Assembly: GCF_018362975.1 (NCBI RefSeq)
Contig: NZ_CP074371.1
Coordinates: 7,942,013 to 8,006,012 of the forward strand
Length of the DNA: 64,000 nt
DNA from: Nocardia tengchongensis
GTDB taxonomy: Bacteria > Actinomycetota > Actinomycetes > Mycobacteriales > Mycobacteriaceae
Direction of reading: 5' to 3'
Numbering within the stretch: the stretch's first letter is position 1; each line of letters starts with the position of its first letter. The position numbers were made by a program, and so were the translations under genes. The notes beneath the pieces are model-generated. The model did not search any database and was not told the origin of the DNA. It saw only the letters and a list, made by a program, of their open reading frames with translations. Positions 55,815 to 64,000 of this stretch are shown here, one piece after another.

Positions 55815-57176
55815 GTGGACGAGCGCACCAAGATCACACTGGACGAATCGGAGATCCCGAGGCGTTGGTACAACGTCATCCCGGACCTGCCCGAGCCCCC
55901 ACCGCCCCCGCTGCATCCCGGCACCGGACAGCCGGTCGGACCCGAGGACCTGGCCCCGCTGTTCCCGATGGAACTCATCCGGCAGGAGGTCAGCGGCGAC
56001 CGCTACCTCGACATCCCCGACGAGGTCATCGACGTGTACCGGCTCTGGCGGCCGACCCCGCTGTTCCGGGCGCGACGCCTGGAGAAGGCGCTCGGCACCC
56101 CGGCGCGCATCTATTACAAGTACGAGGGCGTCTCGCCCGCGGGCTCACACAAGCCGAATACCGCTGTGCCACAGGCATTCTACAACGCCGCCGAAGGCAC
56201 CCGACGACTGACCACCGAGACCGGCGCCGGCCAGTGGGGCAGCGCGCTCGCCTTCGCCTGCGCCCAGTACGGCATCGACTGCGAGGTGTGGATGGTCCGC
56301 GCCTCCTACGACCAGAAGCCGCACCGGCGCACCCTCATGCGCATCTGGGGCGCGACCGTGCACGCCAGCCCCTCCCCCATCACCGCGGCGGGCGCGAAAA
56401 TCCTTGCCGACCACCCGGATTCCCCCGGCAGCCTGGGCATCGCCATCAGTGAGGCGGTGGAGGTGGCCGCAGCCGATCCGTTCACCCGCTACGCGCTGGG
56501 CAGCGTGCTCAATCACGTGCTGCTGCACCAGACCGTGATCGGCGAGGAGGCGTTGAAACAGTTCGCCGCGGCGGGCGAGCGGCCCCCGGACGTGATCATC
56601 GGCTGCACCGGCGGCGGCTCCAACTTCGCGGGCCTGTTCCTGCCGTTCCTGCGTGAAAAGCTCGCGGGCCGAGGCGATCCCGTCATCCGCGCCGTCGAAC
56701 CGGCCGCCTGCCCGTCGTTCACCCGCGGCATCTACGCCTACGACTTCGGCGACACCGCGGGCTTCACCCCGCTGATGAAGATGCACACGCTCGGCCACGA
56801 CTTCATCCCCGACCCCGTGCACGCGGGCGGGCTGCGCTACCACGGCATGTCACCGCTGCTGTCGCACATGTACGAGCTCGGGCTGTTCGAGGCGGTGGCC
56901 AAACAACAGCGCGAATGCTTCGCCGCGGCGGTCACTTTCGCGAAGGCCGAGGGTATTCTCCCCGCCCCCGAACCGTCGCACGCGCTGGCAGCGGTCATCG
57001 AGGAAGCCAACCGCTGCACCGCCTCCGGCGAGGAGAAGGTGCTGCTCACCGCACTGTGCGGACACGGGCACTTCGACATGACCGCCTACGAGCGCTACCT
57101 GGCGGGCGACATCCCCGACTTCGAGCTGTCCCAGCCCCGAATCGATGCCGCCCTCGCCTCGCTCCCCAGGATCTGA
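55815..57176 (+). CDS. TrpB2-type tryptophan synthase beta-like enzyme
   Basis: A 453-aa PLP enzyme of the TrpB2 group (longer than TrpB1, about 400 aa). Seen: an extended Pro-rich N-terminus ([20 protein letters not shown]), the PLP lysine in [17 protein letters not shown] (about 118), the ammonium/indole loop [16 protein letters not shown] and the phosphate loop [11 protein letters not shown]. TrpB2 can make tryptophan from indole and serine without TrpA; no trpA is in the window. GTG 55815 follows GGGAGG. Convergent with the YbbN-like gene, 2 bp apart. Confidence 0.93.
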   Translation: MDERTKITLDESEIPRRWYNVIPDLPEPPPPPLHPGTGQPVGPEDLAPLFPMELIRQEVSGDRYLDIPDEVIDVYRLWRPTPLFRARRLEKALGTPARIYYKYEGVSPAGSHKPNTAVPQAFYNAAEGTRRLTTETGAGQWGSALAFACAQYGIDCEVWMVRASYDQKPHRRTLMRIWGATVHASPSPITAAGAKILADHPDSPGSLGIAISEAVEVAAADPFTRYALGSVLNHVLLHQTVIGEEALKQFAAAGERPPDVIIGCTGGGSNFAGLFLPFLREKLAGRGDPVIRAVEPAACPSFTRGIYAYDFGDTAGFTPLMKMHTLGHDFIPDPVHAGGLRYHGMSPLLSHMYELGLFEAVAKQQRECFAAAVTFAKAEGILPAPEPSHALAAVIEEANRCTASGEEKVLLTALCGHGHFDMTAYERYLAGDIPDFELSQPRIDAALASLPRI

Positions 57177-57178
57177 GG

Positions 57179-58081
57179 TCAGTACAGCGCGGCGGCCAGC
57201 TTGCGGCGGGAGGCGACGACCAGCGGCTCGGCCGGGTCGAAGAGCTCGAACAGCTCCAGCAGGTGGGTGCGGACCCGGGTGCGATCATCGCCCGCGGTCC
57301 GCTTGACCTGGGCGATCAGGCGGTCGAAGGCGGCCTCGGGCTGCTGGTTGAACATCTCGAGATCGGCGGCGGCGATCGCGGCGTCCAGGTCGGCCGGGTC
57401 GGCGTCGGCCTTGGCCAGCGCGGCCGGGTCGAGATCCTGCACGCGGGAAAGGAATTGGACCTGCCGCAGCGCGGCCTTGGCCTCGGCGTTGTTCGGCTCG
57501 GCGGCCAGGATGTCCTGGTAGACGGCGATCGCGGCGTCGAATTCGCCGCGCTCCAAAGCCTCTTCGGCCGCGACGAAACGGGGATCCTCGGGGACCTCGG
57601 GCTCGGCGGCCTCGCCCTCGCCGACACCGGGCAGCTTGCCGCGCACGGCGTCCACCACGGCGGCCAGCCACTGGGTGACCTGCTCCTCGGGCTGATTGCC
57701 GGTGAAGTCGGCCAGCGGCTGACCCGCGGCCACCGCGACCACGGTCGGAATGCCCTGGACACCGAAGGCCTGCGCGATGCGCATGTTCGCCTCGGCCTCC
57801 ACGGTGGCCAGATCCCAGTCGCCACCGCTGCGGGTGACCAGCTGCTCGAGCAGCTTCACCAGCTCGATGCTGCCCGGGCTGCGCTGCGAGTACAGCGCCA
57901 CCACCACCGGCACCTGGGTGGAGCGCCGCAGCACTCGATCCTCGAAATTGGTCTCGGTGACGGCGTGGTCACCCGGGACATCCGCCGCGGCGGCGGCCGG
58001 CTGCTTGAGAGCGGACAGGTCCACCGCGCCCGACATGGCGGCGGCTGCGGCGGCTGAGGGACGGCGTGCAGGTCGAGTCAC
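57179..58081 (-). CDS. YbbN/CnoX-like thioredoxin-fold protein with TPR repeats, Rv1324-like
   Basis: A 300-aa protein. A thioredoxin fold (about 40-150; NFEDRVLRRSTQVPVVVALYS, GVQGIPTVVAVAAGQPLADFTG) is followed by TPR-like helices (ALERGEFDAAIAVYQDILAAEPNNAEAKAALRQV). The active-site position reads SQRSPGS, and the whole protein has no cysteine, so it cannot do disulphide exchange; a chaperone or scaffold role as in E. coli YbbN is more likely. GTG 58081; ATG 58036 is an alternative. Order matches Rv1323-Rv1324. Confidence 0.9.
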   Translation of the reverse strand: MTRPARRPSAAAAAAMSGAVDLSALKQPAAAAADVPGDHAVTETNFEDRVLRRSTQVPVVVALYSQRSPGSIELVKLLEQLVTRSGGDWDLATVEAEANMRIAQAFGVQGIPTVVAVAAGQPLADFTGNQPEEQVTQWLAAVVDAVRGKLPGVGEGEAAEPEVPEDPRFVAAEEALERGEFDAAIAVYQDILAAEPNNAEAKAALRQVQFLSRVQDLDPAALAKADADPADLDAAIAAADLEMFNQQPEAAFDRLIAQVKRTAGDDRTRVRTHLLELFELFDPAEPLVVASRRKLAAALY

Positions 58082-58094
58082 GACATCCAGTTTG

Positions 58095-58475
58095 TCACGA
58101 ACGGGCGGCGGCGGGTGCCGCGGCTCCGCTCAGTTCGCCCAGCTGACCGGAGGAGATCGCCCAACGCTCGAAGAACACGGACGTGAACGGCACCACCGAC
58201 GACGCCAGCGCGAGAAGCGTGGTCTTGCCGGGCCATTCGAACTCACGCGAGGCCAGCAGGCAGTTGATGGCGTAGGCCAGGAACACGACACCGTGCAGCA
58301 TGCCGAACACCATCACCGGCCACTTGATCGGCTGATCGGCGATGCCCAGCGCGTCGGCGCGCTTCAGGGCCGAGCCGATGAACAGCAGCACCCAGGACGG
58401 CACCTCGAGCAGGCCGAAGAAACGCACACGCTTCGCGACCGTGGACAGGTCGAACAGATCACCCATGCCACCCAT
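58095..58475 (-). CDS. Second DUF3817 membrane protein
   Basis: A 126-aa protein with three predicted helices (FFGLLEVPSWVLLFIGSAL; PVMVFGMLHGVVFLAYAINCLL; TLLALASSVVPFTSVFFE). The GMLHG and FFERW motifs mirror GQVHG and FEHN of the DUF3817 gene at 31038. ATG 58475 is used; ATG 58466 is possible. The gene follows the YbbN-like gene on the same strand. An ACTAC/GTAGT dyad lies 12-29 bp upstream. Confidence 0.88.
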   Translation of the reverse strand: MGGMGDLFDLSTVAKRVRFFGLLEVPSWVLLFIGSALKRADALGIADQPIKWPVMVFGMLHGVVFLAYAINCLLASREFEWPGKTTLLALASSVVPFTSVFFERWAISSGQLGELSGAAAPAAARS

Positions 58476-58486
58476 TCTGCCCGACG

Positions 58487-58504
58487 ACTACGACACCCTG
58501 TAGT
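58487..58504. promoter_or_regulatory. ACTAC-N8-GTAGT dyad upstream of second DUF3817 gene
   Basis: ACTAC (58487-58491) and GTAGT (58500-58504). The same 5-bp arms with a 7-bp spacer form the heart of the inverted repeat at 30544-30576. Confidence 0.45.
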
Positions 58505-58564
58505 GGAGCTGGTCACATCCGGGACGGCCGCGCCGGATTCCTGGTAGTGGAACACCCCGCCGAC

Positions 58565-58600
58565 GAGAACGGCCCCGGCTCGGGAGCCGGGGCCGTTCTC
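58565..58600. terminator. Terminator hairpin after the thiolase gene
   Basis: A stem of at least 15 bp (GAGAACGGCCCCGGC and complement) with a short loop, 12 bp beyond the thiolase stop on the minus strand. Confidence 0.8.
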
Positions 58601-58611
58601 TACTCACTGAA

Positions 58612-59793
58612 TTACTTGACGCGGATGATCAGGGCGTCACCCTGACCGCCACCGCCGCACAGGGCGGCCGCGCCGGTACCGCCGCCGCGACGCTTCAGCT
58701 CATTGGCCAGGTGCAGCACGATGCGGGCGCCGGACATGCCCAGCGGGTGGCCGATGGAGATGGCGCCACCGTTGACGTTCACCTTCTCCGGGTCGATGCC
58801 CAGCTTGCGGGTGGACGCGATGCCGACCGCGGCGAACGCCTCGTTGATCTCGACCAGGTCCAGCTCGGCGGGCGAAATGCCTTCCTTGGCACAGGCTTTC
58901 GCGATCGCGTTGGCGGGCTGGTCCTGCAGGGTGGAGTCGGGGCCGGCGACGACGCCGGCCGCGCCGATCTCGGCGATCCAGGACAGACCCAGCGCCTCGG
59001 CCTTCGCCTTGGACATGACGATCACGGCGGCCGCGCCGTCGGAGATCTGGGAGGCCGAACCGGCGGTGATGCTGCCGTCCTTGCGGAAGGCCGGACGCAG
59101 CTTGCCCAGCGACTCCACCGTGGTGTCGGCGCGGATGCCCTCGTCCTCGGCGAACACGATCGGGTCGCCCTTGCGCTGCGGGATCGACACCGGGGCGACC
59201 TCGTCGGCGAACAGGCCGTTCTTCCAGGCCGTCGCGGCCTTTTGGTGCGAGGCGGCGGCGAACGCGTCCTGCTCCTCGCGGCTGATCTGGTCGGCGTCGT
59301 TGCGCTGCTCGGTGAGCGCGCCCATCGCCTGGTCGGTGAAGATGTCGTACAGACCGTCGTAGGCCATGCTGTCGCGCAGGTTCACGTCGCCGTACTTGAA
59401 GCCCTCACGGCTCTTCTCGAGCAGGTGCGGGGCGTTGGTCATGGACTCCTGGCCGCCGGCCACCACGATCTCGTACTCGCCGGCGCGAATCAGCTGATCC
59501 GCCATGGCAATTGCGTTGATACCGGACAGGCACACCTTGTTGATGGTGAGCGCCGGGACGTCCATCGGAATCCCCGCGGCGACCGCGGCCTGACGGGCCG
59601 GGATCTGGCCCGCGCCCGCGGTGAGCACCTGACCCATGATCACGTAGTCGACCTGCTCGGGCGCGACCCCGCCCTTCTCCAGCGCCGCCTTGATGGCGAT
59701 GCCGCCCAGATCCGAGCCGCTGAAGTCCTTCAGCGATCCGAGCAGCCGGCCGACCGGGGTACGAGCGCCGGAGACGATCACGGAGGTTGTCAC
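58612..59793 (-). CDS. fadA4: Acetyl-CoA C-acetyltransferase (thiolase), FadA4-like
   Basis: A 393-aa thiolase that condenses two acetyl-CoA or cleaves acetoacetyl-CoA. Seen: nucleophile Cys88 in [17 protein letters not shown], the His in [16 protein letters not shown] and the second Cys in [11 protein letters not shown]. Length is typical (390-400 aa). GTG 59793 has GAGG 8 nt upstream. Divergent from methylmalonyl-CoA epimerase, as with Rv1323/Rv1322A. Confidence 0.95.
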   Translation of the reverse strand: MTTSVIVSGARTPVGRLLGSLKDFSGSDLGGIAIKAALEKGGVAPEQVDYVIMGQVLTAGAGQIPARQAAVAAGIPMDVPALTINKVCLSGINAIAMADQLIRAGEYEIVVAGGQESMTNAPHLLEKSREGFKYGDVNLRDSMAYDGLYDIFTDQAMGALTEQRNDADQISREEQDAFAAASHQKAATAWKNGLFADEVAPVSIPQRKGDPIVFAEDEGIRADTTVESLGKLRPAFRKDGSITAGSASQISDGAAAVIVMSKAKAEALGLSWIAEIGAAGVVAGPDSTLQDQPANAIAKACAKEGISPAELDLVEINEAFAAVGIASTRKLGIDPEKVNVNGGAISIGHPLGMSGARIVLHLANELKRRGGGTGAAALCGGGGQGDALIIRVK

Positions 59794-59896
59794 GATGGGG
59801 GCCTCACTTACTGTGTGTTGTCACGGCTCCGCCAACCATCGGAGCCGTACTCCACGGTAACTCCATGCACTTCGGCGGGGGTATGCGGGTGCGCGC

Positions 59897-59902
59897 TACC
59901 GT
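59897..59902 (+). promoter_or_regulatory. -10 hexamer TACCGT for a leaderless GTG
   Basis: TACCGT ends 7 nt before GTG 59910. Confidence 0.5.
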
Positions 59903-59909
59903 TCCAGAT

Positions 59910-60380
59910 GTGAGCACTACCGAGAACACCGAATTCATCCCGTCGGAATACATCACCGCCGTCGATCACGTGGGCATCGCCGTGCCGGACCTCGATGCCG
60001 CCGTCGCCTGGTACCGCGACAATCTGGGCATGGTGGAGACCCACCGCGAGATCAACGAGTCCCAGGGCGTCCACGAGGCCATGCTGTCGGTCCCCGGCAC
60101 ACCCGAGGGCTCGGTCGCTCTTCAGTTGCTGGCTCCGCTCAACGAGGAGTCCACCATCGCCAAGTTCATCGACCGAAACGGGCCTGGCCTGCAGCAGCTC
60201 GCCTACCGGGTCACCGATGTCGAGGCGGTTTCCGAGCAACTTCGTGAACGGGGCTTGCGTTTGCTGTACGCAAAGCCGCGTGGTGGAACCGCTGGTTCCC
60301 GCATCAATTTCATCCACCCCAAGGATGCTGGCGGTGTGCTGGTCGAACTCGTCGAACCGGCCGCGAAAACTACTCACTAG
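59910..60380 (+). CDS. mce: Methylmalonyl-CoA epimerase, Rv1322A-like
   Basis: A 156-aa vicinal-oxygen-chelate protein that interconverts R and S methylmalonyl-CoA in propionate metabolism. Seen: DHVGIAVPDLDAAVAWYRDNLGM with the first metal His, HREINESQGVHEAML, LQQLAYRVTDVEAV with the Gln ligand, and the late FIHPKDAGGVLVELVEP with the Glu ligand. GTG 59910 is preferred for its -10 spacing; upstream Met codons fall in the divergent gene. The symbol mce here means epimerase and is unrelated to the mce operon. Confidence 0.93.
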   Translation: MSTTENTEFIPSEYITAVDHVGIAVPDLDAAVAWYRDNLGMVETHREINESQGVHEAMLSVPGTPEGSVALQLLAPLNEESTIAKFIDRNGPGLQQLAYRVTDVEAVSEQLRERGLRLLYAKPRGGTAGSRINFIHPKDAGGVLVELVEPAAKTTH

Positions 60381-60453
60381 TACCGGGTTCCGCCCTCCTA
60401 AAGAGGGCGTAACAACATTTGCGGTCGACTCACCATCACCGGCGGTCAGGCTG

Positions 60454-60459
60454 TAGTTT
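60454..60459 (+). promoter_or_regulatory. -10 hexamer TAGTTT for a leaderless ATG
   Basis: TAGTTT ends 7 nt before ATG 60467; GGGG in the gap could also serve as a weak ribosome site. Confidence 0.45.
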
Positions 60460-60466
60460 GTGGGGC

Positions 60467-61435
60467 ATGTCGTCCACTGAGCCCGATCGTAATCGCTTCG
60501 TCGCGCTGCCCTTTACCGTTGTGCGGAAGGGCTATGACCGTGACGAGGTGCGTAACTACTTCGACCGTTTCGATGCCGAGCTAAGGGTCACCGCCACCGA
60601 CCGCGATGCGGCCGCAGCCCAGGCCCGCAACCTGGCGGCCCAGCTCGAGGATGCCCGGGACGAGATCGACGAGCTCCGTAAGGAAGTCGACCGGCTCTCG
60701 GTGCCGCCGACGACCGCCGAAGGCATGTCCGATCGCATCTCCCGCATGCTGCGCCTGGCCTCCGACGAGGCCTCCGAGGTCCGCGCCCAGGCTCAGGCCG
60801 AGGCCGCCGAGATGATCTCGATCGCCGAGCAGCAGGCCACCGAAATGCGTGGGAAGTACGAATCGCTCCTCTCCGAGACCAAGGAGAAGCGCGAAGCTCT
60901 CGAAATCGAATTCGAGCAGACTCTCGCCAACGCCCGCTCCGAGTCCGCCAAGATCGTCGAAGCCGCCAACGCCGAGGCCGACCGCCTCACCAAGGAGTCC
61001 GACGCCAAGCGCAAGGCGACGCAGCAGGACTTCGAGGTCACCATGGCGGAGCGGCGCACCAAGCTGACCCGCGCCATGGAGGAGCTGGAAGCCACCTCCC
61101 GCGCCGAGGCCGCCCAGCGCATCAAGGACGCCACCGACGAGGCCAACCGCCTCATCACCTCGGCGACCAACACCGCGGATCGAAAGATCGCGCACGCCAA
61201 GGAACTTGCCGAGGAAATGCGTGTCCTCCGCGGCCGCGTCCTGGCTCAGCTGCTCGGCATCCGCGGCCAGCTCGACTCGGTCCCGGCCATGCTCGCCGCC
61301 GTCAACCGCGAAAGCGAGCTCCTCGACGGCGCACCGGAACAGCGCTCCCTCAAGGGCGGCCGCAAGGCCATCTCCGAAGCCCACGACGACGAGGACCTCG
61401 TCGACGACCGCGAAAACGCCGACATCTCAGGCTAA
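60467..61435 (+). CDS. DivIVA-like coiled-coil protein
   Basis: A 322-aa cytosolic coiled-coil protein. The N-terminal DivIVA-like motif FVALPFTVVRKGYDRDEVRNYFDRFDAEL (cut at about 11-39) is the membrane-curvature module of DivIVA/Wag31; residues about 45-270 are almost continuous Ala/Glu/Arg-rich coiled coil; the acidic tail ends EAHDDEDLVDDRENADISG. It is longer in the coil than Wag31 and is not in the ftsZ cluster, so I take it as a DivIVA paralogue of the Rv1682 type. A terminator follows. Confidence 0.85.
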   Translation: MSSTEPDRNRFVALPFTVVRKGYDRDEVRNYFDRFDAELRVTATDRDAAAAQARNLAAQLEDARDEIDELRKEVDRLSVPPTTAEGMSDRISRMLRLASDEASEVRAQAQAEAAEMISIAEQQATEMRGKYESLLSETKEKREALEIEFEQTLANARSESAKIVEAANAEADRLTKESDAKRKATQQDFEVTMAERRTKLTRAMEELEATSRAEAAQRIKDATDEANRLITSATNTADRKIAHAKELAEEMRVLRGRVLAQLLGIRGQLDSVPAMLAAVNRESELLDGAPEQRSLKGGRKAISEAHDDEDLVDDRENADISG

Positions 61436-61466
61436 TCCACCACCCGGGCGACAACCCGAGCCGTAC

Positions 61467-61498
61467 GAAGGCCGCTTCCCCACCGGGGAGCGGCCTTC
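61467..61498 (+). terminator. Intrinsic terminator after the DivIVA-like gene
   Basis: GAAGGCCGCT with CCCC pairs with GGGG and AGCGGCCTTC, one bulged T; CTTAT follows. Confidence 0.75.
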
Positions 61499-61519
61499 CT
61501 TATGTGCGCCTGTCGATGA

Positions 61520-62017
61520 TCAGGACGCGGAACCACTGGTCATACAGGAGATGGGAAGTGCGACACTGCCGATGACCGTACAGGGCGACTCGGTGACGTT
61601 CACGTCCTGCGACATTGTGCTCAGGACCGATCCATCCGGCCTGTATTGTGTAGCGACGATATGGTGCGCGCCAAGGGTTCTCGGCGTGTACGTGGCCCTG
61701 GTCGGGGACTCATGCTGGGTGCCGTTGGAGTAGGCGCAGACGAGCGACGGGCCATACCCCGTACCAGCGGCCACAGGACTCCCTGAAATCGGTGCCCCGT
61801 TGTCCGTCAGATGAATCGGCGGTGCAACCGGCGTGCTGGCCGGGTCACAGGTGACCCACACTTCGATCGACCAGGCCATCATGCCGGCGTCATAGCTGCG
61901 ACTGGTGGCGTTCACCGACAGCGATTGAATGTCCGCCGCGGCGAGGGGGCTCCCCGCGAGGCTCACGGCGACCGCCGCAAACGCGCTCAGCGCCAACCCG
62001 ATTCGACCTTTTCTCAT
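61520..62017 (-). CDS. Secreted protein of unknown function
   Basis: A 165-aa exported protein. A clear Sec signal peptide (MRKGRIGLALSAFAAVAVSLAGSPLAAAD cut: residues 1-28, probable cleavage after AAA) precedes a Ser/Thr-rich mature domain with four Cys residues (WVTCDPAS, LVCAYSNG, SPCTVIG, SCMTSG) suited to two disulphides. The pattern suggests a beta-sandwich. ATG 62017 has AAGGAG with 6-nt spacing. I recognise no named family. Confidence 0.75.
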   Translation of the reverse strand: MRKGRIGLALSAFAAVAVSLAGSPLAAADIQSLSVNATSRSYDAGMMAWSIEVWVTCDPASTPVAPPIHLTDNGAPISGSPVAAGTGYGPSLVCAYSNGTQHESPTRATYTPRTLGAHHIVATQYRPDGSVLSTMSQDVNVTESPCTVIGSVALPISCMTSGSAS

Positions 62018-62114
62018 CCCGAACTCCTTGTGAAATGCACACACTTCAGCTCGGGAAGAGTATCGATCTCGCAACCGTCCGCAGACGCGAACGACGTCCC
62101 CCAATTACAGGGGC

Positions 62115-62420
62115 TCAGGACCAGCGGCGGGTGATGGTGCGGGTGTTGCGGCCCTTCCAGCAGCCGGTGTGCCAGTGGCGGCGGTCGTCCTCGCCGTCGT
62201 GGGCGGCCCAGGCGACGATGTGCGGGGTGCCGGGCGGGATCACCTGATCGCAGCCGGGGCAGCGGTAGGGCTTGGTGGCGCGGGTGCCGGGGACGGTGCG
62301 GACGATGAAGGTGTCGTCGGTGCCGGGGCCGGGTTCGGTGCGGCCGAAGACGTCGCCCAGGGGGCGCGGATCCCGCTGGGATCGCGCCGAATCCTTGGGC
62401 CGGGGCTTGCGGCGAGGCAT
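62115..62420 (-). CDS. Small zinc-finger-like protein downstream of nucS
   Basis: A 101-aa basic protein. The C-terminal half reads PYRCPGCDQVIPPGTPHIVAWAAHDGEDDRRHWHTGCW, with CxxC and HWHxxC forming a likely zinc site. Such genes are often labelled ATP/GTP-binding protein in actinobacteria, without evidence visible here. ATG 62420 starts 4 bp after the nucS stop with GAGG just upstream, so it is in one operon with nucS. Confidence 0.8.
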   Translation of the reverse strand: MPRRKPRPKDSARSQRDPRPLGDVFGRTEPGPGTDDTFIVRTVPGTRATKPYRCPGCDQVIPPGTPHIVAWAAHDGEDDRRHWHTGCWKGRNTRTITRRWS

Positions 62421-62424
62421 GGCC

Positions 62425-63102
62425 TCAGAAGAGCCGGAATTCGCTGGAATCGGTGCCGCGCAGGGCATCGTAATCCAGGGTGAGGCAACGGATACCGCGG
62501 TCGGCGGCAAGGGTTTTCGCCTGCGGCTTGATCTGCTGGGCGGCGAACACGCCGGCCACGGGAGCCAGCAGGGGATCGCGGTTGAGCAGCTCCAGATAGC
62601 GGGTGAGCTGTTCGACGCCGTCGATCTCACCGCGGCGCTTGATCTCCACCGCCACCGTGGCGCCGTCGGCGTCCCGGCACAGAATGTCGACCGGGCCGAT
62701 GGCGGTCATGTACTCGCGGCGGATCAAGGTGTAACCGGGGCCGAGGGTTTCGATGTGCTCGGCCAGCAACTCCTGCAGGTGCGCCTCGACACCGTCCTTC
62801 ACCAGACCGGGATCGACGCCCAGCTCGTGCTTGGAGTCCAGTTCGATGTCCTCGACCGTGATGCGCAGTTCCTCGCCGGCCTTGTTGGACACCACCCACA
62901 GTTGGCTTGTCTCGGAATCGGTTTCCCGCTCCTCCAGCCAGCACGGCGGGCTCATCCAGTTCAACGGCTTGTAGGAGCCGCCATCGGAATGAACCAGCAC
63001 CGAGCCGTCGGCCTTCATCATCAGCAGACGACGGGCCATGGGCAGATGGGCGGTCAGCCGACCCACGTAATCGACCTGGCAACGAGCAATCACAAGGCGC
63101 AC
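62425..63102 (-). CDS. nucS: NucS/EndoMS mismatch-specific endonuclease
   Basis: A 225-aa enzyme that replaces MutS-MutL repair in actinobacteria by cutting both strands at mismatches. Seen: N-terminal dimerisation domain, then the nuclease motif [27 protein letters not shown] (about 134-160, cut) with Asp, Glu and Lys of the D-ExK site, and the C-terminal SEFRLF, the expected beta-clamp binding tail. GTG 63102 follows a -10 hexamer TAGACT by 6 nt. Equivalent of Rv1321. Confidence 0.96.
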   Translation of the reverse strand: MRLVIARCQVDYVGRLTAHLPMARRLLMMKADGSVLVHSDGGSYKPLNWMSPPCWLEERETDSETSQLWVVSNKAGEELRITVEDIELDSKHELGVDPGLVKDGVEAHLQELLAEHIETLGPGYTLIRREYMTAIGPVDILCRDADGATVAVEIKRRGEIDGVEQLTRYLELLNRDPLLAPVAGVFAAQQIKPQAKTLAADRGIRCLTLDYDALRGTDSSEFRLF

Positions 63103-63145
63103 CGGTCGAGTCTAGTGACCGGGCAACGGCTCCGGTGACGCGGCC

Positions 63146-63889
63146 TCAGCCCAGCAACATCAGGCAGGCGAACAGCGAGCCGCCCGCCAGCAAGACATAC
63201 TCCGGAAGGTTCAGCGGCCGCTCCGCCCCGCCCTGCCGGCGGATCGTCAACCGCCCGATCCCCAAGCCCAGGCACAGCGCCAGGAAATGACCCACATTCG
63301 TGAAGGTGTGCCAGAGCACCACCCCGCCCAGCGCGAACGACAGCCAGGTACCGGCCCACACCCAGCGCCGATGTGACGGCAACACCGCCACCAGCGCGCC
63401 GACCACGGCCATCGCGCCGTAGCTGACGCCCACATCCTCCACCATCGCGATGCTGCCGGGCACCAGCTGCGACTGCACCGCCACCCACAGGCCCAGCGCC
63501 ACCAGCACGGTGGCGCCCACATGGCCGACGAAGAAGGTGTGCACCAGCTTCACCGCCCCGAAGCGCCGCTCCGCCAACGCGAGCAGGCAGGCCAGCATGG
63601 GGACGATCAGGAAGACCGTGGCCGCGCCCTCACCGACCAGGAAGGCGCTGGAGAACAAGGTGCCCAGATGGCCCTTGGTCAGATTGTGGAGGTTGGTGCT
63701 GGCGTGCAGCACGATCCGCGACTCACGCGAGGCGCTCACCATGGTGAGACCCACGGCGACCGCCAGCAGCACGCTCACGTAGCTGTAGGTGGCGGGCAGC
63801 CACAGCGCCGACCACCGGAAGCGGCGGGCGGTCACGGGCTGCTGTGGGGCGAGCGCGAGGGCCATGCTGTCGATCATTGTCTTTCTCAT
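63146..63889 (-). CDS. Rhomboid-like membrane protein with altered active-site motif
   Basis: A 247-aa protein with six or seven predicted helices. The helix order and the segments VEDVGVSYGAMAVVGALV and TFTNVGHFLALCLGLGIG recall the Ser and His helices of rhomboids, but GxSG is replaced by GVSY. The charged loop HASTNLHNLTKGHLGTLFSSAFLV after the first helix matches the L1 region of rhomboid-like proteins. ATG 63889 or 63877. Either a diverged protease or an inactive pseudoprotease. Confidence 0.75.
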   Translation of the reverse strand: MRKTMIDSMALALAPQQPVTARRFRWSALWLPATYSYVSVLLAVAVGLTMVSASRESRIVLHASTNLHNLTKGHLGTLFSSAFLVGEGAATVFLIVPMLACLLALAERRFGAVKLVHTFFVGHVGATVLVALGLWVAVQSQLVPGSIAMVEDVGVSYGAMAVVGALVAVLPSHRRWVWAGTWLSFALGGVVLWHTFTNVGHFLALCLGLGIGRLTIRRQGGAERPLNLPEYVLLAGGSLFACLMLLG

Positions 63890-63961
63890 CCAACCGGAAC
63901 TGGTTGTCGGCTGGGAACTGTCTGTGGGTAGGCAGCTACCCGGGTTACACCTGAATACGCA
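63890..63961. other. Upstream region of the rhomboid-like gene
   Basis: Two short dyads are visible: CAACC/GGTTG at 63891-63906 and GGGTAG-GCAG-CTACCC starting near 63926. They may be regulatory. Confidence 0.35.
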
Positions 63962-63990
63962 GAAGGCCCCCAGCATAGCTGGGGGCCTTC
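63962..63990. terminator. Terminator hairpin at the right edge
   Basis: A perfect 13-bp stem (GAAGGCCCCCAGC and complement) with loop ATA. It probably ends a gene lying beyond the window. Confidence 0.75.
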
Positions 63991-64000
63991 GCGAAGGATG

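Noticed and set aside
57179..58081. Active thioredoxin
   Set aside because: No cysteine exists in the protein.

Overview
The window is GC-rich chromosomal DNA from a mycolic-acid actinomycete, most likely Nocardia or a close relative in Mycobacteriales. The pointers are a complete yrbE-mce operon, lsr2, NucS/EndoMS, GlgE, a VirS/MymA-like pair, the CysM-CysO-Mec cysteine system and many GTG starts. I see no rRNA, tRNA, IS element, prophage or CRISPR array; one family of dispersed intergenic repeat is present. These statements rest on reading the sequence and on remembered families, not on database searches.

Region 1 (1-9.4 kb): a partial PaaI thioesterase, a Clp-family AAA+ ATPase, lsr2, an Rv3235-like protein, a flavin monooxygenase divergent from an AraC regulator (the M. 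tuberculosis mymA-virS layout), a zinc-ribbon protein, a double NTF2-like protein and a YdcF-like protein. Region 2 (9.4-20.2 kb): a GMC oxidoreductase facing a nine-gene mce operon (YrbEA, YrbEB, MceA-F, one Mce-associated protein), nearly all translationally coupled. The control region beyond it holds operator-like palindromes and two DnaA-box matches. Region 3 (20.2-30.5 kb) is accessory: a cation/proton antiporter, a VIT1-like transporter, two proline-rich membrane-anchored proteins, a dehydrogenase with a divergent MmyB-type regulator, PadR with a FAD monooxygenase, and an MFS pump divergent from an SDR.

Region 4 (30.5-63.1 kb) is a core block. As I remember the M. tuberculosis H37Rv map it is colinear, inverted, with Rv1321-Rv1343c: lprD-like, DUF3817, rdgB, rph, a metallo-beta-lactamase-fold phosphodiesterase, rhomboid, cysM, cysO, mec, P1 peptidase, DUF2017, clpS, pncB, dinG, glgP, glgE, glgB, a YbbN-like thioredoxin, a thiolase, methylmalonyl-CoA epimerase and nucS. 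Differences are the absence of murI and the presence here of pncA, DoxX, an NCS2 permease, an SRPBCC-acyl-CoA ligase, a thioesterase, TrpB2 and a second DUF3817 gene. The block joins cysteine synthesis on a carrier protein, NAD salvage (pncA, pncB), alpha-glucan metabolism (glgP, glgE, glgB) and nucleotide/DNA quality control (rdgB, nucS). A rhomboid-like membrane protein ends the window.

Points most worth a second look: a CysO whose diglycine is masked by two extra residues; four single-base homopolymer indels within 3.1 kb that break dinG and an NCS2 permease and scramble a short part of an acyl-CoA ligase; a recurring TANNNT-N6/8-RTG spacing that predicts leaderless mRNAs for about a dozen genes; and several strong operator palindromes, some apparently shared between distant genes.
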